A DNA stretch of 64,000 nucleotides from Aliiroseovarius pelagivivens (GTDB taxonomy: Bacteria > Pseudomonadota > Alphaproteobacteria > Rhodobacterales > Rhodobacteraceae). The DNA lies in assembly GCF_900302485.1 (NCBI RefSeq), contig NZ_OMOI01000001.1, positions 2,108,001-2,172,000 of the forward strand. Direction: 5' to 3'. Below are positions 1-9,443 of this stretch, in pieces. Made by a program: the position numbers and the translations under genes. The stretch's first letter is position 1, and every line of letters begins with the position of its first letter. The notes under the pieces are model-generated. The model saw nothing but the letters and a program-made list of their open reading frames with translations. It was not told where the DNA came from and searched no databases.

Positions 1-302
1 CCGGGCTGAAGCCGATGGATTGGGTCGTTGTCCGCAATCGTCTGGGCGCCCAGATGATGCACAACAAGAAAAAGATGGGTGATGCGATCGACGAACTGTC
101 GCGCCGTATCGGGTTCCGTGTGGCCCCCGGCTTCAACGAGCGTGTCATCTTCCGCGAGCTATTCACCCGCGGCCTGACCCTTTTGGACCTGCGTGACATT
201 GGGGTTCTGGGGCAGATGAACATCTCGAATGTCGCTGCCCGTCAGGAATTGCGCGAGCTGATGAAGGCCCTGAACCTGCCGGGTGTCGAAGTTAAGATCT
301 GA
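1..302 (+). CDS. mipZ: MipZ division-plane ATPase, C-terminal fragment
   Basis: The reading frame is already open at the left edge (codons in phase from base 3) and ends with TGA at 300-302, so only the last 100 or so residues are present. The visible part matches the C-terminal half of MipZ: MDWVVVRNRL, then RIGFRVAPGF, ERVIFRELFTRGLTLLDL. MipZ is a ParA-like P-loop ATPase that forms a gradient from the chromosome poles and blocks FtsZ assembly away from midcell in alphaproteobacteria. The Walker motifs lie outside the window. The internal ATG at base 15 is not the true start. Confidence 0.85.
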   Translation, partial: GLKPMDWVVVRNRLGAQMMHNKKKMGDAIDELSRRIGFRVAPGFNERVIFRELFTRGLTLLDLRDIGVLGQMNISNVAARQELRELMKALNLPGVEVKI

Positions 303-317
303 CGCTGGCACGTATGG

Positions 318-337
318 GGCGGAATTCCCTTTCCGCC
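318..337 (+). terminator. weak hairpin downstream of mipZ
   Basis: A 7-bp perfect stem (GGCGGAA / TTCCGCC) with a 6-base loop lies 15 bases after the mipZ stop. No T-run follows, so it may be a weak or factor-assisted terminator, or just a spacer hairpin before the ABC operon. Confidence 0.3.
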
Positions 338-364
338 GACATTCTCGGGGGCTAGGCTCGGCCC

Positions 365-1312
365 ATGTTGCGTTTCGTGATCACCCGCGCCCTGTCGCTT
401 GGCCTTAGCCTGATCGTGGCCTCTTTGGTGATCTTCGCCATGATCGAGGTGATCCCCGGCGACCCGGCCTCGTTCATGCTGGGGCTGAATGCCTCGCCCG
501 ATACTGTGGCTGCCCTGCGCGATGATCTGGGGCTGAACGGATCCCTGAGCACCCGCTATTTCAACTGGATCGGTGGGCTGCTGGTCGGGGATTTCGGCAC
601 GTCCTACACCTATCGTGTCCCAGTGTCCGAACTGGTTCTCGAGCGCCTTCAGGTGTCTTTGCCCTTGGCCCTGTTTGCCCTACTGCTGTCCACTCTGATC
701 GCCATCCCAGTGGGGCTGATTGCAGCGGCACGGCGCGGACAGATGACGGACTATACCGTCATGGGCGTCACCCAGACGGGCATCGCGGTTCCAAATTTCT
801 GGTTTGCCATGTTGCTGGTGCTGGTCTTCGCCGTGCAACTGCGCTGGTTCTCGGCTGGGGGTTTTCCCGGGTGGGACGCAGGGATTGGCCCGGCGTTGAA
901 AGCTCTCACCCTGCCCGCCATCGCCTTGGCTCTTCCTCAGGCCTCGATCCTTGCACGGGTCATGCGGTCATCCCTACTGGATGTACTGCATCAGGACTAT
1001 ATGCGCACTGCCCGCGCCAAGGGGCTGAGCGTCGCACAAGCCACCCGCCGCCACGCTCTGCGCAATGCCATGATCCCGGTTCTGACCATCATCGGGCTTC
1101 AGTTCAGCTTCCTGTTGGCGGGCGCGATTATCATCGAAAACGTGTTCTTCCTGCCCGGTTTGGGGCGGCTGATTTTTCAGGCCATCACCCAGCGTGACCT
1201 TGTTGTTGTGGAAAGCGTGGTGATGCTTTTGGTCTTCGCCGTCATCCTTGTGACCTTTCTTGTGGATGTTGCTTATGCCGTGGCCGACCCAAGACTGCGG
1301 AGGCGCGCATGA
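365..1312 (+). CDS. dipeptide/oligopeptide ABC transporter permease (DppB-type)
   Basis: A 315-residue inner-membrane protein of the DppB/OppB permease family. It has an N-terminal membrane helix (residues about 5-28), a periplasmic segment with the family's GDFGTSY-type motif, then five further hydrophobic segments. The cytoplasmic EAA loop is visible at RTARAKGLSVAQA, where the ATPase docks. It is the first gene of a tightly packed operon; its stop overlaps the next permease by 4 bases (ATGA). Members of this family import di- and oligopeptides, nickel, opines or glutathione; the substrate cannot be read from the permease. Confidence 0.9.
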   Translation: MLRFVITRALSLGLSLIVASLVIFAMIEVIPGDPASFMLGLNASPDTVAALRDDLGLNGSLSTRYFNWIGGLLVGDFGTSYTYRVPVSELVLERLQVSLPLALFALLLSTLIAIPVGLIAAARRGQMTDYTVMGVTQTGIAVPNFWFAMLLVLVFAVQLRWFSAGGFPGWDAGIGPALKALTLPAIALALPQASILARVMRSSLLDVLHQDYMRTARAKGLSVAQATRRHALRNAMIPVLTIIGLQFSFLLAGAIIIENVFFLPGLGRLIFQAITQRDLVVVESVVMLLVFAVILVTFLVDVAYAVADPRLRRRA

Positions 1313-2133
1313 CCCGCCTTCCCGCCCAGCTTTGGATCGGTGCCGTGCTTAGCGTCGTGCTACTGGCCGCCGCGCTGATCTCGTTTTTGTGGACGCCCTA
1401 TGACGTCACTGCGCTGAACATTTCGGACAAGCTTAAAGCCCCCTCGGCAGACTACCTGCTGGGCACCGATCACTTTGGCCGAGACCTCTTGTCCATGTTG
1501 ATGGAGGGCGGGCGAATCTCGATCGCCGTCGCCGTCTTGGCCGTGGGTATCGGCATGGGCATCGGCGTGCCTTTGGGGCTGATGGCAGCGGCCAATCGTG
1601 GTGGCTGGATGGACGAGGTCATCATGCGCGGCAATGACTTGATCTTCGCCTTCCCCTCGCTGGTCATCGCGATCCTGATCACCGCCACCTTCGGCCCCTC
1701 TGCCACCAACGCGATCATCGCCATTGGCATCTTCAACATCCCCGTTTTCGCCCGTGTCGCCCGCGGTGGCGCGCTGACCATCTGGACGCGCGAGTTCATC
1801 ATGGCCGCGCGCGTCGCCGGTAAGGGCAAAGCCCGCATCAGTGTCGAACATATTCTGCCCAACATCGCCAACCTGTTGATCGTGCAGGGAACCATCCAGT
1901 TCTCGCTGGGCATTCTGGCCGAAGCGGGGCTGAGCTATGTCGGCCTTGGCGCGCAGCCGCCCACCCCCAGTTGGGGACGGATGCTCGCGGACGCACAGAC
2001 CATGATCTACACCACGCCACGTCTTGCCATCGCGCCGGGTCTGGCGATTGTTGTCATGGTTCTGGGGCTGAACCTGATGGGTGACGGGCTGCGTGATCTG
2101 CTGGATCCCCGGATCAGAAGGGCGCGCGAATGA
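1309..2133 (+). CDS. dipeptide/oligopeptide ABC transporter permease (DppC-type)
   Basis: A 274-residue second permease, forming the usual heterodimer with the preceding gene. One N-terminal helix is followed by the DppC hallmark LLGTDHFGRDLLS, the core transmembrane domain, and an EAA loop at FIMAARVAGKGKARI. Near the C-terminus, YVGLGAQPPTPSWG is typical of the family. It overlaps both neighbours by 4 bases, which implies translational coupling and balanced stoichiometry. Confidence 0.9.
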   Translation: MTRLPAQLWIGAVLSVVLLAAALISFLWTPYDVTALNISDKLKAPSADYLLGTDHFGRDLLSMLMEGGRISIAVAVLAVGIGMGIGVPLGLMAAANRGGWMDEVIMRGNDLIFAFPSLVIAILITATFGPSATNAIIAIGIFNIPVFARVARGGALTIWTREFIMAARVAGKGKARISVEHILPNIANLLIVQGTIQFSLGILAEAGLSYVGLGAQPPTPSWGRMLADAQTMIYTTPRLAIAPGLAIVVMVLGLNLMGDGLRDLLDPRIRRARE

Positions 2134-3707
2134 TCGACATTCGTAATCTTTCCCTGACCATCCACGACACGCTCATCCTGCGTGACGTGGACCTGACTAT
2201 TGCGCCAGGTCAGGTCGTAGGACTGGTGGGCGAAAGCGGGTCAGGAAAGTCGATGACAGCCTTGGCGTTGATGGGACTGCTACCAAGCGGGTCCGAGGTC
2301 TCGGGTCAAGTGATGCTCGACGACACAGACCTTGCCAAGCTGGACGAACCCGCGCTCTGCGACATTCGCGGGCGGCGGATTTCGATGATCTTTCAGGAGC
2401 CGATGACCGCCCTAAACCCGGTCAAAACCATCGGCGATCAAGTGGCCGAGACCCTACTGATCCACACCGACACGTCCCGCGAAGACGCCCTGCGCATCGC
2501 CGCCGAAAAGCTGGCCCGCGTGGGCCTGCCGCAAGATCGCTTCCCGCTGGATCGCTATCCGCACGAACTGTCCGGCGGCCAACGTCAGCGGGTCTGCATC
2601 GCTATGGCCATTGCACTTCACCCTGACCTTCTGATCGCGGACGAACCCACAACCGCGCTGGATGTGACCACACAGGCACAGATCCTCGATCTGCTGAAGG
2701 AACTCGTCGCCGAGGAAGGTATGGGATTGCTTCTGATTACCCACGATCTGGCCGTTGTCGCCGGGATGGCGGATCACGTCGCGGTCATGCGCAAGGGCGA
2801 GATTGTTGAACAGGGCGAGACCGAGACGCTCTTCCGCACCATGTCGCACCCCTATACGCGCCAGTTGCTCGAGGCCTCGAGCCACGCGCCAGATGGCACC
2901 GCACTGCCCAGCACAGCATCCCTTCTGCAAGTCCGCTCTGCCGCGCGCGACTATCCCCTGCCCCGTACTCGTCTTTTTGGTCCCGCCCCGCAATTTCGCG
3001 CGGTGGATGGTGTCAGCTTCGCGCTGAACAAGGGCGAAAGCCTTGGGCTGGTGGGCGAAAGTGGCTGCGGGAAATCTACGCTCAGCCGCGCCATTCTGGG
3101 GCTGGAACCGCTGCAAGGCGGAGAGATCCTGTTGAATGGAATGCCCATCACGCCCGACATGGACCCCACCCGCCGCGCCGGACTTCAGGTTGTGTTCCAA
3201 GACCCCTATGGCAGCTTCAACCCGCGCTGGACGGTTGAAAAATTGGTCGCAGAACCCTTCCATCTTTTGGGCCAACGACCCGAGGATTGGCGTGATCGCG
3301 TGCGCCATGCGTTAGCCGAAGTTGGGCTAGATGCAGAGGCCATGACCCGCTATCCGCACGAGTTTTCCGGCGGTCAGCGCCAGCGCATCGCCATCGCGCG
3401 CGCCTTGATCCTGCGCCCCGAACTGATCCTGCTGGACGAGGCCGTATCGGCGCTCGACGTCTCGATCCGCGCGGATATTCTGGATCTGCTGGCCGACCTG
3501 CAGGCCAAACATGGGCTGGCCTATCTGTTCATCAGCCACGACCTTGGCGTCGTGCGCAACGTCACCGACCGCGTGCTGGTGATGCGCGCGGGACAGATCG
3601 TGGAAGAGGGTGAAACCGAGGCGGTCTTCACCCACCCGCAACATGACTACACACGAAACCTGATAAACGCGGCGCCGGCCATTCCGCCCGCGTGGAGGAC
3701 GGCTTAA
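2130..3707 (+). CDS. fused double-ATPase subunit of the peptide-type ABC importer
   Basis: At 525 residues this is a natural fusion of the DppD and DppF ATPases. The first nucleotide-binding domain (about 1-250) has Walker A GESGSGKS, signature LSGGQRQR and Walker B LLIADEP; the second (about 265-520) has [16 protein letters not shown] and LILLDEA. Each domain carries the C-terminal oligopeptide-transporter extension (HPYTRQLL and HDYTRNLI). It energises the two upstream permeases. No periplasmic substrate-binding gene lies beside it, which is unusual; the binding protein must be encoded elsewhere. The stop codon shares one base with the next start (TAATG). Confidence 0.92.
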   Translation: MIDIRNLSLTIHDTLILRDVDLTIAPGQVVGLVGESGSGKSMTALALMGLLPSGSEVSGQVMLDDTDLAKLDEPALCDIRGRRISMIFQEPMTALNPVKTIGDQVAETLLIHTDTSREDALRIAAEKLARVGLPQDRFPLDRYPHELSGGQRQRVCIAMAIALHPDLLIADEPTTALDVTTQAQILDLLKELVAEEGMGLLLITHDLAVVAGMADHVAVMRKGEIVEQGETETLFRTMSHPYTRQLLEASSHAPDGTALPSTASLLQVRSAARDYPLPRTRLFGPAPQFRAVDGVSFALNKGESLGLVGESGCGKSTLSRAILGLEPLQGGEILLNGMPITPDMDPTRRAGLQVVFQDPYGSFNPRWTVEKLVAEPFHLLGQRPEDWRDRVRHALAEVGLDAEAMTRYPHEFSGGQRQRIAIARALILRPELILLDEAVSALDVSIRADILDLLADLQAKHGLAYLFISHDLGVVRNVTDRVLVMRAGQIVEEGETEAVFTHPQHDYTRNLINAAPAIPPAWRTA

Positions 3708-5146
3708 TGGACGCGCTTTGGTTCGATCCCACGGAAATCCTAATCGGCGGCAATTGGCGTGCCACGAAGGGCACGCTCCCCGTCGAAGATCCATCGACCG
3801 GCAAGGAATTCGCACGTATCGGGCGCGGCACGGCGCAAGACGTGGATACGGCGGTCGCGGCCGCTCGCGCTGCTCTGGACGGTGACTGGGGACGCATGAC
3901 CGCGGTCGAACGCGGGCGCATCCTGACCCGCATCGGGCAGTTGGTGCAGACGCGCATCGACGAACTGACCGCGCTTGAGGCCCGAGATGTCGGAAAACCT
4001 CTGACGCAAGCCCGCAATGACGCTATTGCACTGGCGCGCTATATGGAATTCTACGGCGGCGCGGCGGACAAGGTGATGGGCGAAACCATCCCCTATCTGG
4101 ACGGCTACACCGTCTATACCCTGCGCGAACCGCATGGCGTCACGGGCCACATCGTCCCGTGGAACTATCCCATGCAGATCATCGGGCGCTCGGTCGGGGC
4201 GGCTTTGGCGATGGGCAATGCCTGCGTCTTGAAACCTGCAGAAGAGGCCTGCCTGACCGCGCTCGCCTTCGCGCGACTGGCGGAAGAAGCTGGCCTGCCC
4301 AAAGGTGCGTTGAATGTCGTGACCGGGTTGGGCGAGGAAGCGGGCGCCGCCCTGTCCACCCATCCCGATGTGGATCACATCAGCTTCACCGGCTCGGTCC
4401 CCGTGGGCGGGCTGGTGCAGGCTGCAGCGGCCCAGAACGTGGTGCCCGTCACGTTGGAGCTTGGGGGCAAGTCGCCCCAGCTGGTCTTTGACGACGCCGA
4501 TCTAGACGCCGCCCTGCCCTTCCTTGTGGGCGCCTGCATTCAGAACGCGGGTCAGACGTGCTCGGCCAGTTCGCGCATCTTGGTGCAGCGTGGGGTTTAT
4601 GATCAGGTGGTGGCGCGGATGGGCGCGGCCTATGACTTGCTACGCGTGGGACCTGCCGAGGCGGACCTGAATGTGGGACCTCTGATTTCGGGTCGGCAGA
4701 AAGAGATTGTGAGCGGTTTTTTGGCGCAAGGTTCGGATTTGAAAGTCGCCGGGCGCGGCCAGATCACCGATGTGCCGACGGGCGGGCACTATGTGGCCCC
4801 CACCCTCTTCGCCGACGTACCGCCCGACCACCCACTGGCACGCGACGAGGTCTTCGGCCCGGTGCAGGTCATCATCCCCTTCGATACGGAAGACGAGGCT
4901 GCCCAGATCGCCAATTCCACAGACTATGGTCTGGTGGCCAGCATCTGGACCGCCAATGGTGCGCGCCAGATGCGGTTGGCAAAACGGCTGCGGGCCGGTC
5001 AGGTCTTTATCAACAATTACGGTGCAGGGGGCGGCGTCGAATTGCCTTTCGGCGGGGTTGGCAAATCGGGCCACGGGCGCGAAAAGGGGTTCGAAGCGCT
5101 TTACGGATTTTCACAATTGAAAACCGTCGCCGCCAAACACGACTGA
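3707..5146 (+). CDS. NAD(P)-dependent aldehyde dehydrogenase
   Basis: A 479-residue member of the ALDH superfamily, resembling betaine-aldehyde and related dehydrogenases. The cofactor-binding VLKPAE motif, general-base glutamate in LELGGKSP and the catalytic cysteine in QNAGQTCSASS (Cys285) are all present. The start is taken at the ATG overlapping the previous stop because GGAGG sits 8 bases before it; an in-frame GTG at 3692 lies inside the upstream gene. Its coupling to the ABC importer suggests it oxidises an aldehyde arising from the imported substrate. The exact substrate is unknown. Confidence 0.9.
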   Translation: MDALWFDPTEILIGGNWRATKGTLPVEDPSTGKEFARIGRGTAQDVDTAVAAARAALDGDWGRMTAVERGRILTRIGQLVQTRIDELTALEARDVGKPLTQARNDAIALARYMEFYGGAADKVMGETIPYLDGYTVYTLREPHGVTGHIVPWNYPMQIIGRSVGAALAMGNACVLKPAEEACLTALAFARLAEEAGLPKGALNVVTGLGEEAGAALSTHPDVDHISFTGSVPVGGLVQAAAAQNVVPVTLELGGKSPQLVFDDADLDAALPFLVGACIQNAGQTCSASSRILVQRGVYDQVVARMGAAYDLLRVGPAEADLNVGPLISGRQKEIVSGFLAQGSDLKVAGRGQITDVPTGGHYVAPTLFADVPPDHPLARDEVFGPVQVIIPFDTEDEAAQIANSTDYGLVASIWTANGARQMRLAKRLRAGQVFINNYGAGGGVELPFGGVGKSGHGREKGFEALYGFSQLKTVAAKHD

Positions 5147-5157
5147 CAGGAGGCCCA

Positions 5158-5580
5158 ATGGCCATCATCGAAACCTTCCGCCGGGTGATCGACCCAACTG
5201 ATTGCGACATGCTGGGGCATATGAACATCAGCCGCTATTTCGGCTGCGTCTCGGATGCGGGTCTGGGCCTGATGACGGCCTTTGGGTTGGGACATGACCA
5301 ACTGACCGGCGGGCGCCGTCAGGCCTTCGCCATGGTCCATTCCGACGCCACCTATCACCGCGAGGTTTTGGCGGGCGAATGGGTTTATATGCGTTCCGGC
5401 ATCGCAGAGGTTGGCCGCCGCTCCGCGACCTTCCAACACTGGATGTATCGCGGCACGGATGACGAGCTGCTGTTCGACGTGACTGCAAAATGCGTTTTGA
5501 TGGATCTTGAGGCCCGCAAGGCCACTGTGATCGACGAAGATCTGAAGGCCCAAATGCAAGCCTTTCTGGTCGAGGTCTGA
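5158..5580 (+). CDS. hotdog-fold acyl-CoA thioesterase
   Basis: A 140-residue protein of the 4-hydroxybenzoyl-CoA thioesterase / YbgC-like family. The start of the fold shows the typical DCDMLGHMNISRYF segment, with the acid and HMN cluster expected near the active site, and the central beta strands follow. An AGGAGG-type ribosome site precedes the ATG, 11 bases after the aldehyde dehydrogenase. It probably hydrolyses a short or medium acyl-CoA made in the same pathway. Related enzymes act in carnitine breakdown, but nothing here proves that substrate. Confidence 0.75.
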   Translation: MAIIETFRRVIDPTDCDMLGHMNISRYFGCVSDAGLGLMTAFGLGHDQLTGGRRQAFAMVHSDATYHREVLAGEWVYMRSGIAEVGRRSATFQHWMYRGTDDELLFDVTAKCVLMDLEARKATVIDEDLKAQMQAFLVEV

Positions 5581-6738
5581 ATGGGGGCCGCGCTGAGGAT
5601 CCCGAACCGGCAGGCGCGGCATCTCTGGCTGTCCACCAACCTGTTGGCGGCCACGCCGACCGGTGCGGTTGATCTGCAGGACATGATCTGGCGACTGGGC
5701 TTCGTGCAGATCGACACGATCCGCAACGTCACCCGCGCGCACAACCACATCCTGTGGAGCCGCAATCAAAACATCCGCGAGGGCGCGATCTGGACGCAGT
5801 TGTCCGACCGTGCGTTGTTCGAGCATTTCACCCATGATGCCAGTTTGATCGACGTGCGCGTACTGCCCTATTGGCGACGTCAGTTCGACCGCTTGGGCGA
5901 ATATATGGGGCGGTCGGAATGGTACCAATCCGGGCTTGGAAAAGCGCAAATCGCCGAGATCCGTGATCGGATCGCACGCGAAGGCGCCCTGTCTACCCAT
6001 GCTTTCGACACCAAGGTCGACAAGCGCGAAATGTGGGCGCGGCCTCCGCACAAAAAGGCATTGGACCAGATGTGGTATGCGGGGGAATTGGCCACCTGCC
6101 ACCGCAAGAATTTCGTTAAGTTCTATGATCTGGGCGAGCGGGTGTTTCCCTCACATGACCCGGCCTCGGAGGCGCAGGCCGTCGACTGGCTGTGTCGTGG
6201 TGCGTTGGACCGGCTATCCTTCGGCACAACGGGTGAAATCGGCCGCTTCTGGGACGCCATGACCGCGCGCGAGGCAAAGGCGTGGTGCGAGGACGCATCA
6301 CTGATTCCAGTCGAGGTCGGCACAGCGAATGGCGGAAGCTATGCAGCCCTCGCTCCACAAGATATCGAGACACGGTTGGCCGCCTTGGACGCTCCCACCT
6401 CGCGCCTGCGTATCCTGAACCCGTTTGACCCCGCGATACGAGATCGCGCGCGGCTCGAAAAGCTCTTCGGTTTTGATTACCGCAACGAGATGTTCGTGCC
6501 GAAGGCCAAGCGCCGTTGGGGTTATTACGTCTATCCGCTGTTGGAGGGTGACCGCTTCGTGGGTCGGATCGAGCTTAAGGCGGATCGCAAGGCGGGCGAA
6601 TTGTCCGTCATCGGTTTCTGGCCTGAACCGGGCACACGCTGGGGCGCCGCACGTCACGCCAAACTGGATGCCGAGCTTACACGTTTCGCAAAGTTCGCTG
6701 GGCTGTCTGCGACCACATGGCAGGTGGCGCGCGCCTGA
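5581..6738 (+). CDS. YcaQ/AlkZ-like winged-helix DNA glycosylase
   Basis: A 385-residue HTH_42 family protein with winged-helix repeats throughout. E. coli YcaQ and the streptomycete AlkZ are DNA glycosylases that unhook interstrand crosslinks and bulky alkyl adducts. The catalytic Q-hydrophobic-D motif of YcaQ-like members is present as Q43-I44-D45 (in GFVQIDTI), whereas AlkZ-type enzymes carry Q-x-Q. The ATG follows the thioesterase stop directly, so it is co-transcribed with catabolic genes and not with repair genes. Function is inferred from family and motif. Confidence 0.75.
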   Translation: MGAALRIPNRQARHLWLSTNLLAATPTGAVDLQDMIWRLGFVQIDTIRNVTRAHNHILWSRNQNIREGAIWTQLSDRALFEHFTHDASLIDVRVLPYWRRQFDRLGEYMGRSEWYQSGLGKAQIAEIRDRIAREGALSTHAFDTKVDKREMWARPPHKKALDQMWYAGELATCHRKNFVKFYDLGERVFPSHDPASEAQAVDWLCRGALDRLSFGTTGEIGRFWDAMTAREAKAWCEDASLIPVEVGTANGGSYAALAPQDIETRLAALDAPTSRLRILNPFDPAIRDRARLEKLFGFDYRNEMFVPKAKRRWGYYVYPLLEGDRFVGRIELKADRKAGELSVIGFWPEPGTRWGAARHAKLDAELTRFAKFAGLSATTWQVARA

Positions 6739-6791
6739 CTTGCGCATGGCCGGAAATGGGCGCAAGCTGATCCTGCAATCAGGAGATGGAC

Positions 6792-7532
6792 ATGCGGCTT
6801 CAAGACAAAACAGCCATCGTAACCGGCGGCGCATCGGGCTTTGGTGCTGGGATCGTACGCAAATTCGCGGCCGAGGGCGCGCGGGTGATGGTCGCTGATC
6901 TGAACGACGAATTGGCCCGCGAGGTCGCCGCAGACGTCAACGGGGTGGCGCATCATGTGGATGTCTCCTCGGGTGACAGCGTGGCCCAGATGGCGCGCGC
7001 GGCGCATGAGCTGTGGGGCCACGTGGACATCGTGGTGAACAACGCAGGCATCACCCATCTACCCAAACCGATGGAAGAGGTCGATGAGGGCGAGTTTGAC
7101 CGCGTGTTGGCCGTGAATGCCAAATCCGTCTATCTGACCGCCCGCTATTTCGTTCCGGGGATGAAGGCGGCGGGCACGGGGGCGGTGTTGAACGTGGCCT
7201 CGACCGCAGGCCTCAGCCCGCGCCCGAACCTGAACTGGTACAATGCCTCGAAGGGGTGGATGATCACCGCGACGAAGGCCATGGCGGTCGAGCTGGCCCC
7301 GCATGGGGTGCGCGTGAACGCCATTTGTCCGGTCGCGGGCGAAACCCCACTACTGTCCAGCTTCATGGGCGAAGACACGCCAGAGATGCGCGCGAAGTTT
7401 ATCGCGTCCATTCCCATTGGCCGGTTTTCCACGCCCGAGGATATGGGAAATGCCGCCTGTTTCCTGTGCTCGGATGAGGCCAGCATGGTGACCGGCGTCG
7501 CCATGGAAGTGGATGGCGGGCGCTGTATTTGA
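6792..7532 (+). CDS. short-chain dehydrogenase/reductase (SDR)
   Basis: A 246-residue classical SDR. The Rossmann dinucleotide motif TGGASGFGAG, the NNAG motif (VVNNAGITH), the catalytic serine in NVASTAG and the YNASK pair are visible, and the protein ends with the usual VDGGRCI. AGGAG at 6781-6785 fits the ATG at 6792 better than the ATG at 6786, which abuts it. The acidic residue after beta strand 2 (VADLND) points to NAD rather than NADP. Its substrate is an unknown alcohol or ketone; annotations such as glucose 1-dehydrogenase or 3-oxoacyl-ACP reductase would be guesses. Confidence 0.88.
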   Translation: MRLQDKTAIVTGGASGFGAGIVRKFAAEGARVMVADLNDELAREVAADVNGVAHHVDVSSGDSVAQMARAAHELWGHVDIVVNNAGITHLPKPMEEVDEGEFDRVLAVNAKSVYLTARYFVPGMKAAGTGAVLNVASTAGLSPRPNLNWYNASKGWMITATKAMAVELAPHGVRVNAICPVAGETPLLSSFMGEDTPEMRAKFIASIPIGRFSTPEDMGNAACFLCSDEASMVTGVAMEVDGGRCI

Positions 7533-7540
7533 CGTATCAA

Positions 7541-7580
7541 TTGGGGGTTTCACACCCCCAAACCCCCGTGGGATATTTTT
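7541..7580 (+). terminator. palindrome followed by a T-rich tract
   Basis: An 8-bp perfect stem (TTGGGGGT / ACCCCCAA, loop TTCAC) is followed by a C-rich stretch and then GGGATATTTTTT. Similar hairpin-plus-GGGATATTTTT sequences are familiar between genes in Rhodobacteraceae genomes, so this may be a dispersed terminator-type element. It ends the SDR transcript and sits just before the P1 peptidase. Confidence 0.5.
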
Positions 7581-7601
7581 TGGTAAGAAAATGAGGGTGC
7601 G

Positions 7602-8588
7602 ATGAAACCGGGACCGAAGAACCTGATCACAGATGTAACTGGACTGCGTGTGGGCAATGCCGATGACGCTGTGATCAAGACCGGCGCGACCGTGTTGGTC
7701 GGAGACGCGCCCTTCACTGCAGGCGTACACGTCATGGGAGGTGCGCCCGGTACGCGTGAAACAGATCTTTTGGCGCCGGACAAGCTGGTACAGCAGGTGG
7801 ATGCCTTGGTTTTATCAGGTGGGTCGGCCTTTGGGCTGGATGCGGCATCTGGTGTGGCGGATGCACTGCGCGAGCAAGGGCGCGGGTTCCAAGTGGGGGA
7901 TCAGCATGTGCCCATCGTATCAGGCGCCATCCTGTTTGACCTTCTGAACGGCGGTGACAAGGGCTGGGCTGAAAACCCTTACAAGGGACTTGGACGTGCC
8001 GCCTATTCGGCCGCGTCGGATGCGTTCGAGATTGGCAGCCATGGTGCCGGGTTCGGCGCGACGACGGCCGGGCTGAAGGGTGGGATTGGGTCGGCCTCAC
8101 TGGTTTTGGATAATGGCGTAACCGTGGGCGCTTTGGTGGCCGTGAACGCTTTGGGGTCGGTCACGATGGGCGACGGGCCCGCGTTCTGGGCCGCCCCGTG
8201 GGAGATGGGCGGTGAGTTCGGCGCGCGTGGTATGGGGACGCATGACCCCAGCTTTGAACCGCGTCCCGAAGCGCAACTGGGCGAGAACACGACCATCGCG
8301 ATCATCGCCACAGATGCGGATCTGGATCAGGCGCAAGCCACACGGCTGGCGACGGCCGCCCATGACGGCATGGCGCGGGCAATTCACCCCAGCCACACGC
8401 CGTTTGACGGAGATCTGATCTTTGCGGCGTCCACAGGGAAAATCGCCTTGTCCGATCCGGGCTTTGATGCGCTCAGACTGGGCCATGCCGCCGCCACCTG
8501 TCTGGCCCGTGCTGTGGCCCGCGGCGTTCATGCGGCGCGTCCCCATCCGGGTGACACCTTGCCTACTTGGGCAGACAAGTTTTCATGA
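7602..8588 (+). CDS. P1/S58 family self-processing N-terminal nucleophile peptidase
   Basis: A 328-residue protein of the DmpA/NylC group, which cleave themselves into two chains and then hydrolyse N-terminal residues from peptides, beta-peptides or nylon oligomers. The conserved VTGLRVGNA start, LSGGSAFGLDAA loop and the GEN/TTIAIIATDAD junction are present; by analogy with NylC, autoproteolysis would fall between Asn229 and Thr230 to expose Thr as nucleophile. There is no signal peptide, so it acts in the cytoplasm. Its position after a peptide-type importer fits processing of imported peptides or amides. Confidence 0.85.
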   Translation: MKPGPKNLITDVTGLRVGNADDAVIKTGATVLVGDAPFTAGVHVMGGAPGTRETDLLAPDKLVQQVDALVLSGGSAFGLDAASGVADALREQGRGFQVGDQHVPIVSGAILFDLLNGGDKGWAENPYKGLGRAAYSAASDAFEIGSHGAGFGATTAGLKGGIGSASLVLDNGVTVGALVAVNALGSVTMGDGPAFWAAPWEMGGEFGARGMGTHDPSFEPRPEAQLGENTTIAIIATDADLDQAQATRLATAAHDGMARAIHPSHTPFDGDLIFAASTGKIALSDPGFDALRLGHAAATCLARAVARGVHAARPHPGDTLPTWADKFS

Positions 8589-8620
8589 CGGGCTTTGCCC
8601 ATTTCGATAAGGAGGGACGC

Positions 8621-9178
8621 ATGTCCTATTTTCGTACATTGGCGCTTGCCGCCACACTTCTGACCCCGGGGTTTGCCCATGCAGACGAGGTTACCGACAC
8701 GCTTAAATCCGCCCTCAGTGCTTACGAAGAAGGCGACCTGTCCTATGCGCTGGAAGAGTTGGAATTTGCCAAGCAGCTAATGCAGGAAATGAAGACCGCT
8801 GATCTGGAAAAGTTCCTGCCTGAGGCGCCCGATGGCTGGACACGAGAGATCTCGAACGATGTCAGCACCGGCATGTCGATCTTTGGCGGCGGGTCAGGAT
8901 CCGAAGCGACCTATAGCAACGACACTGAAAGCTTCACGATCACCATTATGGCGGACAATCCCATGGTGGGTGCGCTGTCCGGCATGATGGCCAATGCCAG
9001 CTTGATGGGCATAAAACTGGAGCGTGTGGGGCGTCTGAAATACCTCAACCAAGATGGTGAATTGTCGGGTATCGTGGATGGGCGGATCCTAATCCAGGCC
9101 TCGGGTGCGGATGTGGAAACGATGAAATCCGTTCTGGCCGAAATCGATCATCGCGGGCTGGAAGATTTCGGGCGCTGA
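8621..9178 (+). CDS. small secreted protein of unknown function
   Basis: A 185-residue protein with a clear Sec signal peptide (MSYFRTLALAATLLTPGFAHA, cleavage before DEV). The mature part begins with a helical segment (SALSAYEEGDLSYALEELEFA) reminiscent of a single TPR-like hairpin, then becomes beta-rich. I do not recognise the family. AAGGAGG 5 bases before the ATG at 8621 sets the start; an upstream in-frame ATG at 8567 lies inside the peptidase gene. It is probably periplasmic, and is followed by a terminator. Confidence 0.75.
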   Translation: MSYFRTLALAATLLTPGFAHADEVTDTLKSALSAYEEGDLSYALEELEFAKQLMQEMKTADLEKFLPEAPDGWTREISNDVSTGMSIFGGGSGSEATYSNDTESFTITIMADNPMVGALSGMMANASLMGIKLERVGRLKYLNQDGELSGIVDGRILIQASGADVETMKSVLAEIDHRGLEDFGR

Positions 9179-9200
9179 TCCTTGCGTAAGCAACCACGGA

Positions 9201-9236
9201 AGTGGGCAGATTCCCTGCCCACTCCCTCCTTTTTGG
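9201..9236 (+). terminator. rho-independent terminator after the secreted protein gene
   Basis: A perfect 9-bp stem (AGTGGGCAG / CTGCCCACT) with a 5-base loop is followed by CCCTCCTTTTT. Confidence 0.75.
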
Positions 9237-9443
9237 AAGAATGTTGCGCGGGAATGACGCTCCTATACAGCCAGTTTCCAAAAATGATCAAATCCAGACA
9301 CCAAACGGGATGAATTTCACACGCCTTTGGGCTATGCCCGAGTCGAAGCCGGGGTTTACACCCTCTGAAATTTATTGCCTTGTTAACTAACTGGTGATCA
9401 TGCAATGGATTACCTAGCAAGACACGACTTGGGAGACACAAAC

